Of a stretch of DNA of 57,614 bases, positions 1 through 6,861 are shown piece after piece. The stretch comes from Vulcanimicrobiota bacterium (GTDB lineage Bacteria; Vulcanimicrobiota; Vulcanimicrobiia; Vulcanimicrobiales; Vulcanimicrobiaceae): the NCBI GenBank assembly GCA_019236975.1, contig JAFAHZ010000099.1:1-57614 (forward strand), in the 5' to 3' direction. The position numbers and the translations under genes are program-made. Numbering within the stretch: position 1 is the stretch's first letter; each line of letters begins with the position of its first letter. A model generated the notes under the pieces. The model was not told where the DNA came from. It made no database searches and saw only the letters and a program-made list of their open reading frames with translations.

Positions 1-1
1 C

Positions 2-169
2 GGCGTTGGTTACGTTGCGTCCATCGATCGCCGGACGGTCGGCGACGGCGCGATGGGACCGGTCACGCGTCGTCTGCGCGATTACTACGAACGCGTCGTT
101 ACCGGCCGGGAGCCGCGCTACGCGCAGTGGCTGACGCCGACGTACGCTCGCACGAAACTCGCAGTCTGA
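2..169 (+). CDS. ilvE: branched-chain amino acid aminotransferase, C-terminal fragment
   Basis: The window opens inside this gene. The last 55 codons are in frame and end at TGA 167-169. The translation carries the tail typical of class IV PLP aminotransferases of the IlvE type: a VGDGAMGPVTRRL-like stretch, then a DYYE helix and a final YAQWLTP motif. IlvE transaminates branched-chain 2-oxo acids with glutamate in the cytosol as the last step of Val/Leu/Ile synthesis. The catalytic lysine and most of the fold lie upstream of the window. The family call rests on the C-terminal motif only; a D-amino acid aminotransferase is the main alternative. Confidence 0.75.
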   Translation, partial: GVGYVASIDRRTVGDGAMGPVTRRLRDYYERVVTGREPRYAQWLTPTYARTKLAV

Positions 170-190
170 ATTTCGGAGTCGAGAGTATCG

Positions 191-291
191 AGAAGGCGAG
201 TATTTCGTTCGGGCCTAGGCGCCGAGGCCGACGTTTACTTTGGTAAACGAGGCCGAAGGCAACACGGGCCTCGAGCGAAATAGCGCCTTCT
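191..291. repeat. long nested inverted repeat between ilvE and the serine hydrolase gene
   Basis: Bases 191-215 and 267-291 are imperfect inverted copies. Both arms share AGAAGGCG, TATTTCG, TCG and GGCC blocks, interrupted only by one- or two-base bulges. Inside sits a second, perfect 7-bp hairpin, CGTTTAC 232-238 and GTAAACG 243-249, with a TTTG loop. GAGGCC occurs twice between the arms. The element fills the gap between two convergent genes and its right end covers the stop codon of the minus-strand gene. It could act as a bidirectional terminator, though there is no T tract, or be a small dispersed palindromic element. Confidence 0.7.
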
Positions 292-1330
292 AGCCGCCGC
301 CGCCGCCGGACCCGACGTCGTCGACCCCATCATTTGGCGATCCGGTGCTCCAATAACGCAGATCGGGGGTCATCCCCGCCGGTACGTGGCCGCCCCCGGC
401 CGAAAACGAAGAGACGAATCCCGTTTCCTCGCGCCAGCGGGCGAAGTTTTCCTCGTCGCTGTAGACCAGGCGCGACAGCGAATGAATGAACGAGCGGCCG
501 AGATCTTGCGAAGGCAGCGCCGTCGTCATGACGGCAATGACGTACGGAGCGTCGGAGGCATATACGATGCCCGCGTCGTTGAGCGTATCGAAAAACGAGC
601 CCGTCTTGTGCGCGATCTCGACGTCTTCCGGTAACGGCTCGGGCAGCAGCGTATTGATCTGATCCTCTTCCAGTATCGAAATCATCTCGTTCGACGACCA
701 CTCGTCGACGAGCTCGCGGCGCGCCATCATCGACAACAAATGAACGAGATCGTGCGGCGAGGTGCGCAGCCCGCGGCGAATGGACCAATCGCCGGTGCGA
801 ATGTCTTCCGACAAGCGCGTGCGCGTCAGACCGAGATCCTGCATCGTCGCGTTGATGTTGCGGCGCCCGACGAGGCGGATCAACATATTGGTCGCCGTGT
901 TGTCGCTGATGTCGATCATTTTTTCGAGCAGCTCGGCAATCGAGTACGTCGTGCCGACCGGAGCGTCGCACAGTTCGCCGGACCCCCAATCCTTGTCGCG
1001 CGCGAGCAGCGTCACGCGACGATCCAAATCGAACCGTCCCGTCTGTAACTGTTGGAAAACTTCCACCATGACCGGAATCTTGATCGTGGAGGCGGCCGGC
1101 ATGCTCGCCGTCGCGTTAAACCCCGCGCGATAGCCGGTGCTGAGATCGAAGACTTCCAGCGCGGTCGGAGCCGGAATGCGTACCGCTAAGCTGCGAACGT
1201 CGTGCTCGAGCGCGGCCAGCGGCCCCGGCAACTCGGCGAGCGCCGCGCGCGGACATGCGGCTACGGCAACGGTGGCAATCGCAACGATGGTCGCGATGCG
1301 GCGCAGCATGGACACGCGTTCGTTTCGCAT
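290..1330 (-). CDS. exported class A beta-lactamase-fold serine hydrolase, omega-loop glutamate not found
   Basis: Protein of 346 aa. Start ATG 1328-1330 is chosen because AGGAG lies 9 nt upstream on the minus strand. The N-terminus is a signal sequence (hydrophobic about 11-25) with a possible lipobox VAAC ending at C26, or a signal peptidase I site after ALA. The penicillin-recognising core is present: S81-T-I-K84, S142-D-N144 and K242-T-G244. The stretch between SDN and KTG where class A beta-lactamases carry E-x-x-L-N (about 172-190) shows no such motif, so the deacylating glutamate appears to be missing. It may therefore be a cell-wall or ester hydrolase, or a beta-lactam-binding protein, rather than a true beta-lactamase. 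The C-terminus ends in five glycines. Confidence 0.8.
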   Translation of the reverse strand: MRNERVSMLRRIATIVAIATVAVAACPRAALAELPGPLAALEHDVRSLAVRIPAPTALEVFDLSTGYRAGFNATASMPAASTIKIPVMVEVFQQLQTGRFDLDRRVTLLARDKDWGSGELCDAPVGTTYSIAELLEKMIDISDNTATNMLIRLVGRRNINATMQDLGLTRTRLSEDIRTGDWSIRRGLRTSPHDLVHLLSMMARRELVDEWSSNEMISILEEDQINTLLPEPLPEDVEIAHKTGSFFDTLNDAGIVYASDAPYVIAVMTTALPSQDLGRSFIHSLSRLVYSDEENFARWREETGFVSSFSAGGGHVPAGMTPDLRYWSTGSPNDGVDDVGSGGGGG

Positions 1331-1398
1331 CGGCAGCCTCTCCTGCCAAGAACTATCGGCAGCTAGGCGGCTCGCCTTAGGCGGCGAACGCCGCGAAG

Positions 1399-1848
1399 AT
1401 GGATGCGAGGGACCTGCGTGCCGGCCCGCCGCGACGGTGGAACGAACGCACGGCGGGCATGTATTGGCTGCCGCGGCTGATCGATAAGGCACGCGCGTGC
1501 CTGGGTGGAACGCTGGGCGACTACCTCTACGGCCAGAGTCCGATGGATCGCGGGCTGCTGCGGGAGTTGCGGCTGTCGCATCGCGAGTTCGCCGAAATCG
1601 TCGCAGCCGCACCGGACGACGGCGCGGTCGTCGCAGCTATTGCCGCGCGCGACCCGGCGGCGATCGATCGAGCCCGCGCTTGGAGCGAACGTCTGCCGAG
1701 CGAGCACCGGCTGTTTTTTTGGTTCATCGACGTCGACGACGGCTATCGCGCCGGCGGCTGGCTCGTCGAGCCGGTTCGGGTCGCTTGCCGAGGGATCTCG
1801 CGGGCGGCGAAGCGGCTGTGGCCGCGCAGTTACGGAGCGGCGCGATGA
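1399..1848 (+). CDS. DUF5069 family protein
   Basis: Protein of 149 aa, soluble and without a signal peptide. It shows the DUF5069 signature near residues 21-48: MYWLPRLIDKAR, then LGGTLGDYLYG and a following PMDR. The biochemical role of the family is unknown to me. The gene is divergent from the serine hydrolase and is the first of a tightly packed plus-strand run. Its TGA overlaps the ATG of the transporter gene (ATGA), which implies translational coupling. Start ATG 1399. Confidence 0.8.
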   Translation: MDARDLRAGPPRRWNERTAGMYWLPRLIDKARACLGGTLGDYLYGQSPMDRGLLRELRLSHREFAEIVAAAPDDGAVVAAIAARDPAAIDRARAWSERLPSEHRLFFWFIDVDDGYRAGGWLVEPVRVACRGISRAAKRLWPRSYGAAR

Positions 1849-2948
1849 ACGACCGCGGATCGAATCCTTGGCGCGGGCTCACCGATGCCCGCTTAACGTT
1901 TGCCCTCAAGATTTTGATGGTCGTCGTGCTCGCCATCTACACGGCGCAATTCGCGATGGCATTTCTCGATCGCATCCGCGGCGTCGTGTACGTGCTGATC
2001 GGCTCGATCTTCTTTTCGTACCTCATTTATCCGGCGGTGCAGTGGCTGCGCCGCCGAATGCCGCTCGGCGCCGCGATCGCCGTCGTCTATGCGGCGATCC
2101 TCGTCAGCGTCGTCGTCGCCGTCTGGCTGATCGTTCCGCGTCTCGTCGACGAAACGCAGACGCTGGTGCAGCGCTATCCCGATTTCGTCGTTCGAATGAA
2201 CGCACTCGTCAACGATCCGAACGATCCGGTGACGTCGCGCTTGCCGGATTTCGCGCGAAGCGAGCTGGGCAAGCTTCCCACGCAAATCGTCGCTTGGGGG
2301 CGGCTGCACGGTTTGGAAGCGTTCAGTCACATTTTGAGCGTCTTGGCCGGAACGTTCGTCATCGTCGCAACGTTCGTTATCATCCCGTTGATTACGGCGT
2401 ACCTGCTGCTGGATTTGGACAACCTCAAGCTGGCGCTGGCGTCGATCGTGCCGGAAGCGCATTGGCGAGCGACGACGTCGCTGCTGTCCGATATCGATCG
2501 CGTCTTCGGCGGTTTCGTGCGCGGCCAGCTGCTGGTGGCGCTCACCGTCGGCATTCTCATTACGGTTGCGATGACGATCTTGCGCGTCCCGTATCCGTTC
2601 TTACTGGGACTGGTCGCCGCGGTCGGGGATTTGGTGCCCTACGTCGGCGCGATTCTCGCCTTCATTCCGGCGTTTTTATCGGCGTTGATCAACAACGGCA
2701 TCGGCAACTCGCTGATCGTTGCCGTCGCCTTCGTCGCGATCTTCGAAGCCGAAGGGCACATCATCGCGCCGAACATCGTGAGTAAAACGGTTCGCCTCAG
2801 CCCGTTTGCCGTGTTGCTGGCCATTCTGGCCGGCGCCGAGCTGGGCGGCATCATCGGCGCGCTCGTCGCCATTCCCGTGCTGGGCGCTCTTCGGGTGATC
2901 GCTCTGCGGGTGTTCCGCCCGCGCGAAGCGAACGAGCCGCAACCGTGA
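1845..2948 (+). CDS. AI-2E family transporter (putative permease, formerly UPF0118/PerM)
   Basis: Protein of 367 aa with the family architecture. About two N-terminal membrane helices (20-40, 45-62) are followed by a third. A soluble stretch follows (VDETQTLVQRYPDF region), then a block of C-terminal helices carrying the diagnostic PYPFLLGLVAAVGDLVPYVGA-type loop near 255-275. Members export small molecules or ions; AI-2 itself is transported only by a few, so the substrate is open. Start ATG 1845 is set by the ATGA overlap with DUF5069; a longer reading frame upstream would run through that gene. It overlaps the arginase start (GTGA). Confidence 0.88.
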   Translation: MNDRGSNPWRGLTDARLTFALKILMVVVLAIYTAQFAMAFLDRIRGVVYVLIGSIFFSYLIYPAVQWLRRRMPLGAAIAVVYAAILVSVVVAVWLIVPRLVDETQTLVQRYPDFVVRMNALVNDPNDPVTSRLPDFARSELGKLPTQIVAWGRLHGLEAFSHILSVLAGTFVIVATFVIIPLITAYLLLDLDNLKLALASIVPEAHWRATTSLLSDIDRVFGGFVRGQLLVALTVGILITVAMTILRVPYPFLLGLVAAVGDLVPYVGAILAFIPAFLSALINNGIGNSLIVAVAFVAIFEAEGHIIAPNIVSKTVRLSPFAVLLAILAGAELGGIIGALVAIPVLGALRVIALRVFRPREANEPQP

Positions 2949-3832
2949 ATCGCGTGGCAGCCGCTACTCGCAGGGTCGACGTCGTCGGCGTGCCGATGGA
3001 TTTGGGCGCGAGCCGGCGCGGCGTCGACATGGGGCCGTCCGCGATTCGCTACGCGCGCTTGCACGAGAAGCTCGAACGGCTCGGCGTCGAGTCGATCGTC
3101 GATCACGGCAATCTACAAGTGCCGATTCGCGAATCCGCGGCGCTCCACGACGCTTCGGCGAAATATTTTACGGTCATCCAAGAAGTGTGCGACCGTTTAG
3201 CCGCGGTCGTGGAAGAATCGGTGCGCGAGGGCGGGCTGCCGATCGTGCTCGGCGGCGATCACTCCATCGCGATGGGGACGCTCACCGGCCTGACGCGCGC
3301 GCGCGGCGAGCCGCCGGGAGTCGTGTGGATCGACGCTCACGCCGACATCAACAGTCCCGATAGCTCGTCATCCGGCAACGTCCACGGCATGCCGTTGTGG
3401 TTTGCTTTGAAAAATGGCTTTGCGCGTGCCGAAACGACGGTGCAGATCGGTCTGCGCGACGTCGATCCGGGCGAGAAGCGCATGCTGCGCGAGCTTGGCG
3501 TGCGCGCGTTTTCGATGACCGACGTCGACAAGCTCGGCATGATGCGCGTGATGGAAGAATCGCTGCGAATCGCCGGGTCGGAAGGCCGGCCGATGCACGT
3601 CTCATTCGATATGGACGGCATCGACCCGAGCGAGGCGCCCGGCACCGGCACGCCGGTCAAGGGCGGCCTCAGCTACCGCGAAGCGCATCTCGTGATGGAA
3701 GTGCTGCACGACAGCGGGCAGCTCGGTTCGATCGAGATGGTCGAAATCAACCCGATTCTCGATCATCGCAATCAGACCGCAGCGCTCGCCGTCGGTCTCA
3801 TCTGCTCGGGACTGGGCAAGTCGATTCTGTAG
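2945..3832 (+). CDS. rocF: arginase
   Basis: Protein of 295 aa, the normal length for bacterial arginases. It hydrolyses L-arginine to ornithine and urea with a binuclear manganese centre. Metal ligand motifs are intact: GGDH106, D130-A-H132-A-D134, and D222-M-D224 in SFDMDGIDP. The following PGTGTPVKGGLS loop and the C-terminal E-I-N-P-I-L-D segment also match arginases and distinguish it from agmatinases. GTG start at 2945 overlaps the transporter stop by 4 nt. No ornithine-using or urease gene is nearby. Confidence 0.93.
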   Translation: MNRVAAATRRVDVVGVPMDLGASRRGVDMGPSAIRYARLHEKLERLGVESIVDHGNLQVPIRESAALHDASAKYFTVIQEVCDRLAAVVEESVREGGLPIVLGGDHSIAMGTLTGLTRARGEPPGVVWIDAHADINSPDSSSSGNVHGMPLWFALKNGFARAETTVQIGLRDVDPGEKRMLRELGVRAFSMTDVDKLGMMRVMEESLRIAGSEGRPMHVSFDMDGIDPSEAPGTGTPVKGGLSYREAHLVMEVLHDSGQLGSIEMVEINPILDHRNQTAALAVGLICSGLGKSIL

Positions 3833-4413
3833 CGCTCTCGTTCGCGTTCGTTCGCGCCGGCGGGCTGCAGCGAGCCGGAGCGGCGCTTTCGCTCGCCGCG
3901 TTTTTCTCCGGCGAAGATCCCGCAGTCGCGGCGATCAGCGAAATCGACGCCGGCGATGCGTTGGCCGCAGCGACGCGATTCGACCGGCAATGGGCCCATC
4001 GCGGCGGCCAGGCGTTGCTGTGGAAGCGCGACTTCGCCGCAGGCGACGTGCGCGATCTCTACCTGCCGGCACCCGCGATGCGACCGTTCGACCGGCGCGG
4101 GTTCTTACGAGTCGACGGAACGCATGCGGGAACCAGCCTGCATCTTTTCTGCACGCAATTCGCTGCCGACCGCAACGGCATCCGCGACCTCCGCTTCGCG
4201 CGCCGGGCGGTGCGCGAAGTCTCCGGCAACGTCCTCTTGTTCGTTGCCGATCCCGTCGCGTCGCACGCGGGGTTCGGCGATCTCGGATTGCAGACGCTGT
4301 TGGGATCGAGCGACGTGATGGTGTGCGCGCGCGGCTACGGAATCGACGACATTCGCGCCGCGGACGTGCCGGGTTTGAGCGCAATCGTAACGGCGCGCGC
4401 CGTTAGAGTTTGA
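3802..4413 (+). CDS. endonuclease/exonuclease/phosphatase-like metal-dependent hydrolase, start unresolved
   Basis: The frame is open from inside the arginase gene to TGA 4411-4413. It reads as a compact EEP-fold protein: a SFAF strand in place of the usual TYN strand, an AAISEID motif resembling the LQEvD metal site, the HLFCTQFAADRNGIRDLRFARR strand-helix, and VLLFVADP in place of the usual D-x-N. No ATG, GTG or TTG lies near the conserved N-terminus; the nearest in-frame candidate is CTG 3802, used here provisionally, and the first canonical one, TTG 3961, would delete the first conserved strand. The last residues overlap the convergent tonB gene by 11 nt. Several catalytic residues look degenerate, so the activity is uncertain. 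Confidence 0.5.
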   Translation: MLGTGQVDSVALSFAFVRAGGLQRAGAALSLAAFFSGEDPAVAAISEIDAGDALAAATRFDRQWAHRGGQALLWKRDFAAGDVRDLYLPAPAMRPFDRRGFLRVDGTHAGTSLHLFCTQFAADRNGIRDLRFARRAVREVSGNVLLFVADPVASHAGFGDLGLQTLLGSSDVMVCARGYGIDDIRAADVPGLSAIVTARAVRV

Positions 4414-5101
4414 TCGTCGCCTGGCCTTCGCAGGAGATGCCCCCGCCGCAGACGGCTGGATCCCATGGCGCGTCGGCGAGCAGCGCTTCGATTTGCTTCT
4501 CGAGCTTCGGATCGATCGGCGGCTGAAAGACGACCTGTTCCGTTTTGCCGTCTTCGTTCACGGTGACGACCAGCGTCACGTGAACGTCGAGCGCTTCGAG
4601 TTGTTTGCGAACGCCGGCATCGAGCACGGGATCGGGCTGTTCGGCCGTAAACGGCAGGTAGCCGCCGGCGGAGTGTCCGCCGACGCTCGCGACGGATCGC
4701 TCGACCGGCTTGGCGGTGGCTTGCGGCGCCGGCGAACCGTCGCTGCTGCCCGTTCCGACGTGCTGCTCCGACGCAACGGTTGGAGCGGCGGGCTGGACCT
4801 GGCTGACCATTGGCGGCGGCGACGCGGTGTGGCGCGACAACACGTGCGCCATTTCGACGTGGACGGCGTTGCTGACGATCACCGTTACGTGCTTGATGGG
4901 GGCGGCCGGACGCGGTTGCGGACGGGGAGTCGGCTTCGGCACGATGGCGATGTGGGTGACGCGGACGAAGCTGATGGTCTCGACCGGGGGCGCCGTTGAG
5001 GGCAGAAATGCCAGGGCCGGAATGAGCAGAGCGGCCAGTGCGTGCAGCACCAGCGAAGCGAGCGAGCTCCCCATCACGCGAGTTTCGGTAGCCGCGGTCA
5101 T
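4403..5101 (-). CDS. TonB family energy-transducing protein
   Basis: Protein of 232 aa with TonB architecture. A short cytoplasmic N-terminus leads to one membrane helix (about 12-34). A Pro/Lys/Arg-rich periplasmic stretch follows (KPTPRPQPRPAAP). A C-terminal TonB_C-like domain (about 170-232) has the VTVNEDGKTEQVVF strand and a late cysteine pair. TonB couples the proton motive force via ExbBD to outer-membrane receptors. No exbB, exbD or receptor gene is in the window. Presence of such a protein supports an outer membrane. Start ATG 5101; an internal ATG ten codons in is possible. Confidence 0.75.
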   Translation of the reverse strand: MTAATETRVMGSSLASLVLHALAALLIPALAFLPSTAPPVETISFVRVTHIAIVPKPTPRPQPRPAAPIKHVTVIVSNAVHVEMAHVLSRHTASPPPMVSQVQPAAPTVASEQHVGTGSSDGSPAPQATAKPVERSVASVGGHSAGGYLPFTAEQPDPVLDAGVRKQLEALDVHVTLVVTVNEDGKTEQVVFQPPIDPKLEKQIEALLADAPWDPAVCGGGISCEGQATIKL

Positions 5102-5165
5102 GCCGGTCGTTCCTTCGTGAATCGAACGCGCAACCGCCTTCCACCGTGACGGCGTTTAGGATGGC

Positions 5166-5402
5166 ATGATCGTGCTCTATCAGACCGACTGGTGCTCCTA
5201 CTGCTTGCGAGTCCGCAACGCGTTCGACGAGCTGGGCGTGGAATACCAAACGGTCAACGTTCCCGACGACCACGCCGATCGCGACCAGGTGCGCGATCTC
5301 TTCGGAACGACCGGCGTTCCGTCGATAACCGACGGCGACCTCAAGATTGCCGACGACGACGACGCGATCATCGCCTACGCCCGAAAAAAATTTAAGAAGT
5401 AA
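5166..5402 (+). CDS. glutaredoxin-family protein
   Basis: Small 78 aa thioredoxin-fold protein with the dithiol motif C9-S-Y-C12 preceded by YQTDW. The cis-proline loop is TTGVPS and the C-terminal helix is DDDDAIIAYARKK. It resembles NrdH/mycoredoxin-type glutaredoxins that reduce disulfides or mixed thiols in the cytosol. It is divergent from tonB and convergent with the MT-A70 gene, overlapping it by 11 nt. A -10-like TAGGAT lies at 5157-5162, too close to the ATG to be certain. Confidence 0.85.
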   Translation: MIVLYQTDWCSYCLRVRNAFDELGVEYQTVNVPDDHADRDQVRDLFGTTGVPSITDGDLKIADDDDAIIAYARKKFKK

Positions 5403-6021
5403 GGTCCGCTCCCCACGCGTCCCAGCCGCGGCTGCGTTCGCGCGCGAACAGCTCGATGCGCGGCCGTTTCCCGCACAACTGCTCGATCTTGGTTCGAAAG
5501 ACCGGCGGTTTGGTGCTATGCGCCGTTCGTCCGTGCAAGATCACTTGACCTTGCGCGAGATCGAGCAGCGGAAACGGGCGCCCCTGCGGCAGGGTCGTCG
5601 CGGCCAGCACGAGTTCCGTGGTGGGTTTGGTAAACGTCGGCGGAACGCCTTGACCGCTGATGATCTCGCCGCGCCCGTTCGTCTTCACCCACACGTACGC
5701 AACGCCGCGATAGTGTAATCCCCATCGCTCGATGAGTTCGATGGCAAAGTTCAACCGCGGACACGTCGCCCACAGAAAAAGCGCGCTCTTGCGCGCCATG
5801 ATGTTGCGTACCGGTAGCCGCGCCAGCTCGTCTTGCGACATGAGGGGATAATGCTTGGCGGCGGCCGCATCTTTCAGCTGACTGCCGTAATAGTACCACG
5901 GCGGATCGGCATACACGATGTCGTACGGGCCCTGCGGAAGAGGCGGCAATACCGAGTGATTCGCGCAAACGCGCCGCCGCGATAGACGCGCGAGGTGGCG
6001 CAGGTTCTTTTCGGACGGCAC
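5392..6021 (-). CDS. MT-A70 family adenine-N6 DNA methyltransferase
   Basis: Protein of 209 aa, the full length of bacterial MT-A70 (IME4-like) methyltransferases. The catalytic D39-P-P-W42 motif follows YDIVYA. The S-adenosylmethionine pocket region and the C-terminal IELFARERSRGWDAWG motif are intact. It is expected to methylate adenine N6 in DNA. GTG start at 6021 gives MPSEKNLR; the frame upstream has no other start before a stop at 6064. It lies 42 nt downstream of DUF92 on the same strand, at the tail of the tetrapyrrole operon. No restriction endonuclease or specificity gene is adjacent, so it looks like an orphan methyltransferase. Confidence 0.87.
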   Translation of the reverse strand: MPSEKNLRHLARLSRRRVCANHSVLPPLPQGPYDIVYADPPWYYYGSQLKDAAAAKHYPLMSQDELARLPVRNIMARKSALFLWATCPRLNFAIELIERWGLHYRGVAYVWVKTNGRGEIISGQGVPPTFTKPTTELVLAATTLPQGRPFPLLDLAQGQVILHGRTAHSTKPPVFRTKIEQLCGKRPRIELFARERSRGWDAWGADLTS

Positions 6022-6063
6022 GACGATGCATTTGGGCGCTCGTTCGAGAACCCTGCCGGTCCG

Positions 6064-6861
6064 CTAGGGCGAGCCTTTACGCGTCGCGCACAATAACGCG
6101 GCTACGGCGGCACCGCACAGCGTCGCAGCGAGATTGACGGCGTCGTTCTCCATCCACGCAAGACCGCGCCGCAATACGGAAGGCGTGCCGCAGGCGTGCG
6201 GATCGGTCTCGCACGCGCGCTCGCAACGCGGGCACCAGCGCAGCGCCTGCGCGCTCGCACCGAGCAGCGAATCGAAAAAAGCCCCCGCAACGCCGCCCAA
6301 AGCCACCGGCAGAAACGGCGCGACGCCGGCAAGGCGCGCGACGAGGGCGACGGCAGCAGCTCCCGCCAGAGTGGCCGCGGTTCCGGCACGCGTGATGCCG
6401 CCGGAGAGTCCCGCTGCGATCGGGCGAAAGGTGAGAATCGAGCGCGGGGAGGACGGTGCTAGCGTACCGATTTCCGTTCCCCACGTATCGGCGGACGCAG
6501 CCGCGAAGGCGCCGGCGAAAGCGGCCGACAGCACTGCGTTCCACGGAGGCGCCAACGTTGGGGCCAGTACGGCGCAGGCGGCGGCGACGCCGCCGTTGGC
6601 CAGCACTTGCCACGCATCGCGCGGCCCCTGTTTTCCGGTATCCGCGAGCGCGCGTTTACGCGCTTTGCCTACGCGCGAAAGCGCGACCGATGGAATGAAG
6701 AATGCGAAGAGCACGGCCGCTGCCGGCCATCCGCCGCAACCGAAGACGGCCGTACCGACCGCAAAGGCGGCGATCGCTCCACTTGCCGAAAGCGCTCGCG
6801 CGCGCCACGCCGCGATGCCGGCGGCGGCGGCAAACGACGCGGCCAATGCGAACGCCGTCAC
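6064..6861 (-). CDS. DUF92 family integral membrane protein (VTE6-like)
   Basis: About 265 aa, nearly all membrane-embedded. Family motifs seen: GCGGWPAA with a following FFIPS, RDAWQVLANGG, and ASADTWGTEIGTL followed by GLSGGITRAGT. Plant and cyanobacterial relatives (VTE6) phosphorylate phytyl phosphate; the bacterial substrate is unknown, but an isoprenyl phosphate is plausible. The start is set at GTG 6861 because it forms a GTGA overlap with the end of the cobA-hemD gene; longer frames upstream translate the opposite reading of that gene. It is cotranscribed with the tetrapyrrole operon. Confidence 0.82.
   Translation of the reverse strand: MTAFALAASFAAAAGIAAWRARALSASGAIAAFAVGTAVFGCGGWPAAAVLFAFFIPSVALSRVGKARKRALADTGKQGPRDAWQVLANGGVAAACAVLAPTLAPPWNAVLSAAFAGAFAAASADTWGTEIGTLAPSSPRSILTFRPIAAGLSGGITRAGTAATLAGAAAVALVARLAGVAPFLPVALGGVAGAFFDSLLGASAQALRWCPRCERACETDPHACGTPSVLRRGLAWMENDAVNLAATLCGAAVAALLCATRKGSP

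Noticed and set aside
295-312. CCG triplet repeat as a possible regulatory or unstable repeat
   Set aside because: It encodes the five-glycine tail of the serine hydrolase and is only a few units long.
1497-2948. A longer 483-aa version of the AI-2E transporter
   Set aside because: The added residues are an out-of-frame reading of the DUF5069 gene; ATG 1845 with ATGA overlap fits the family.
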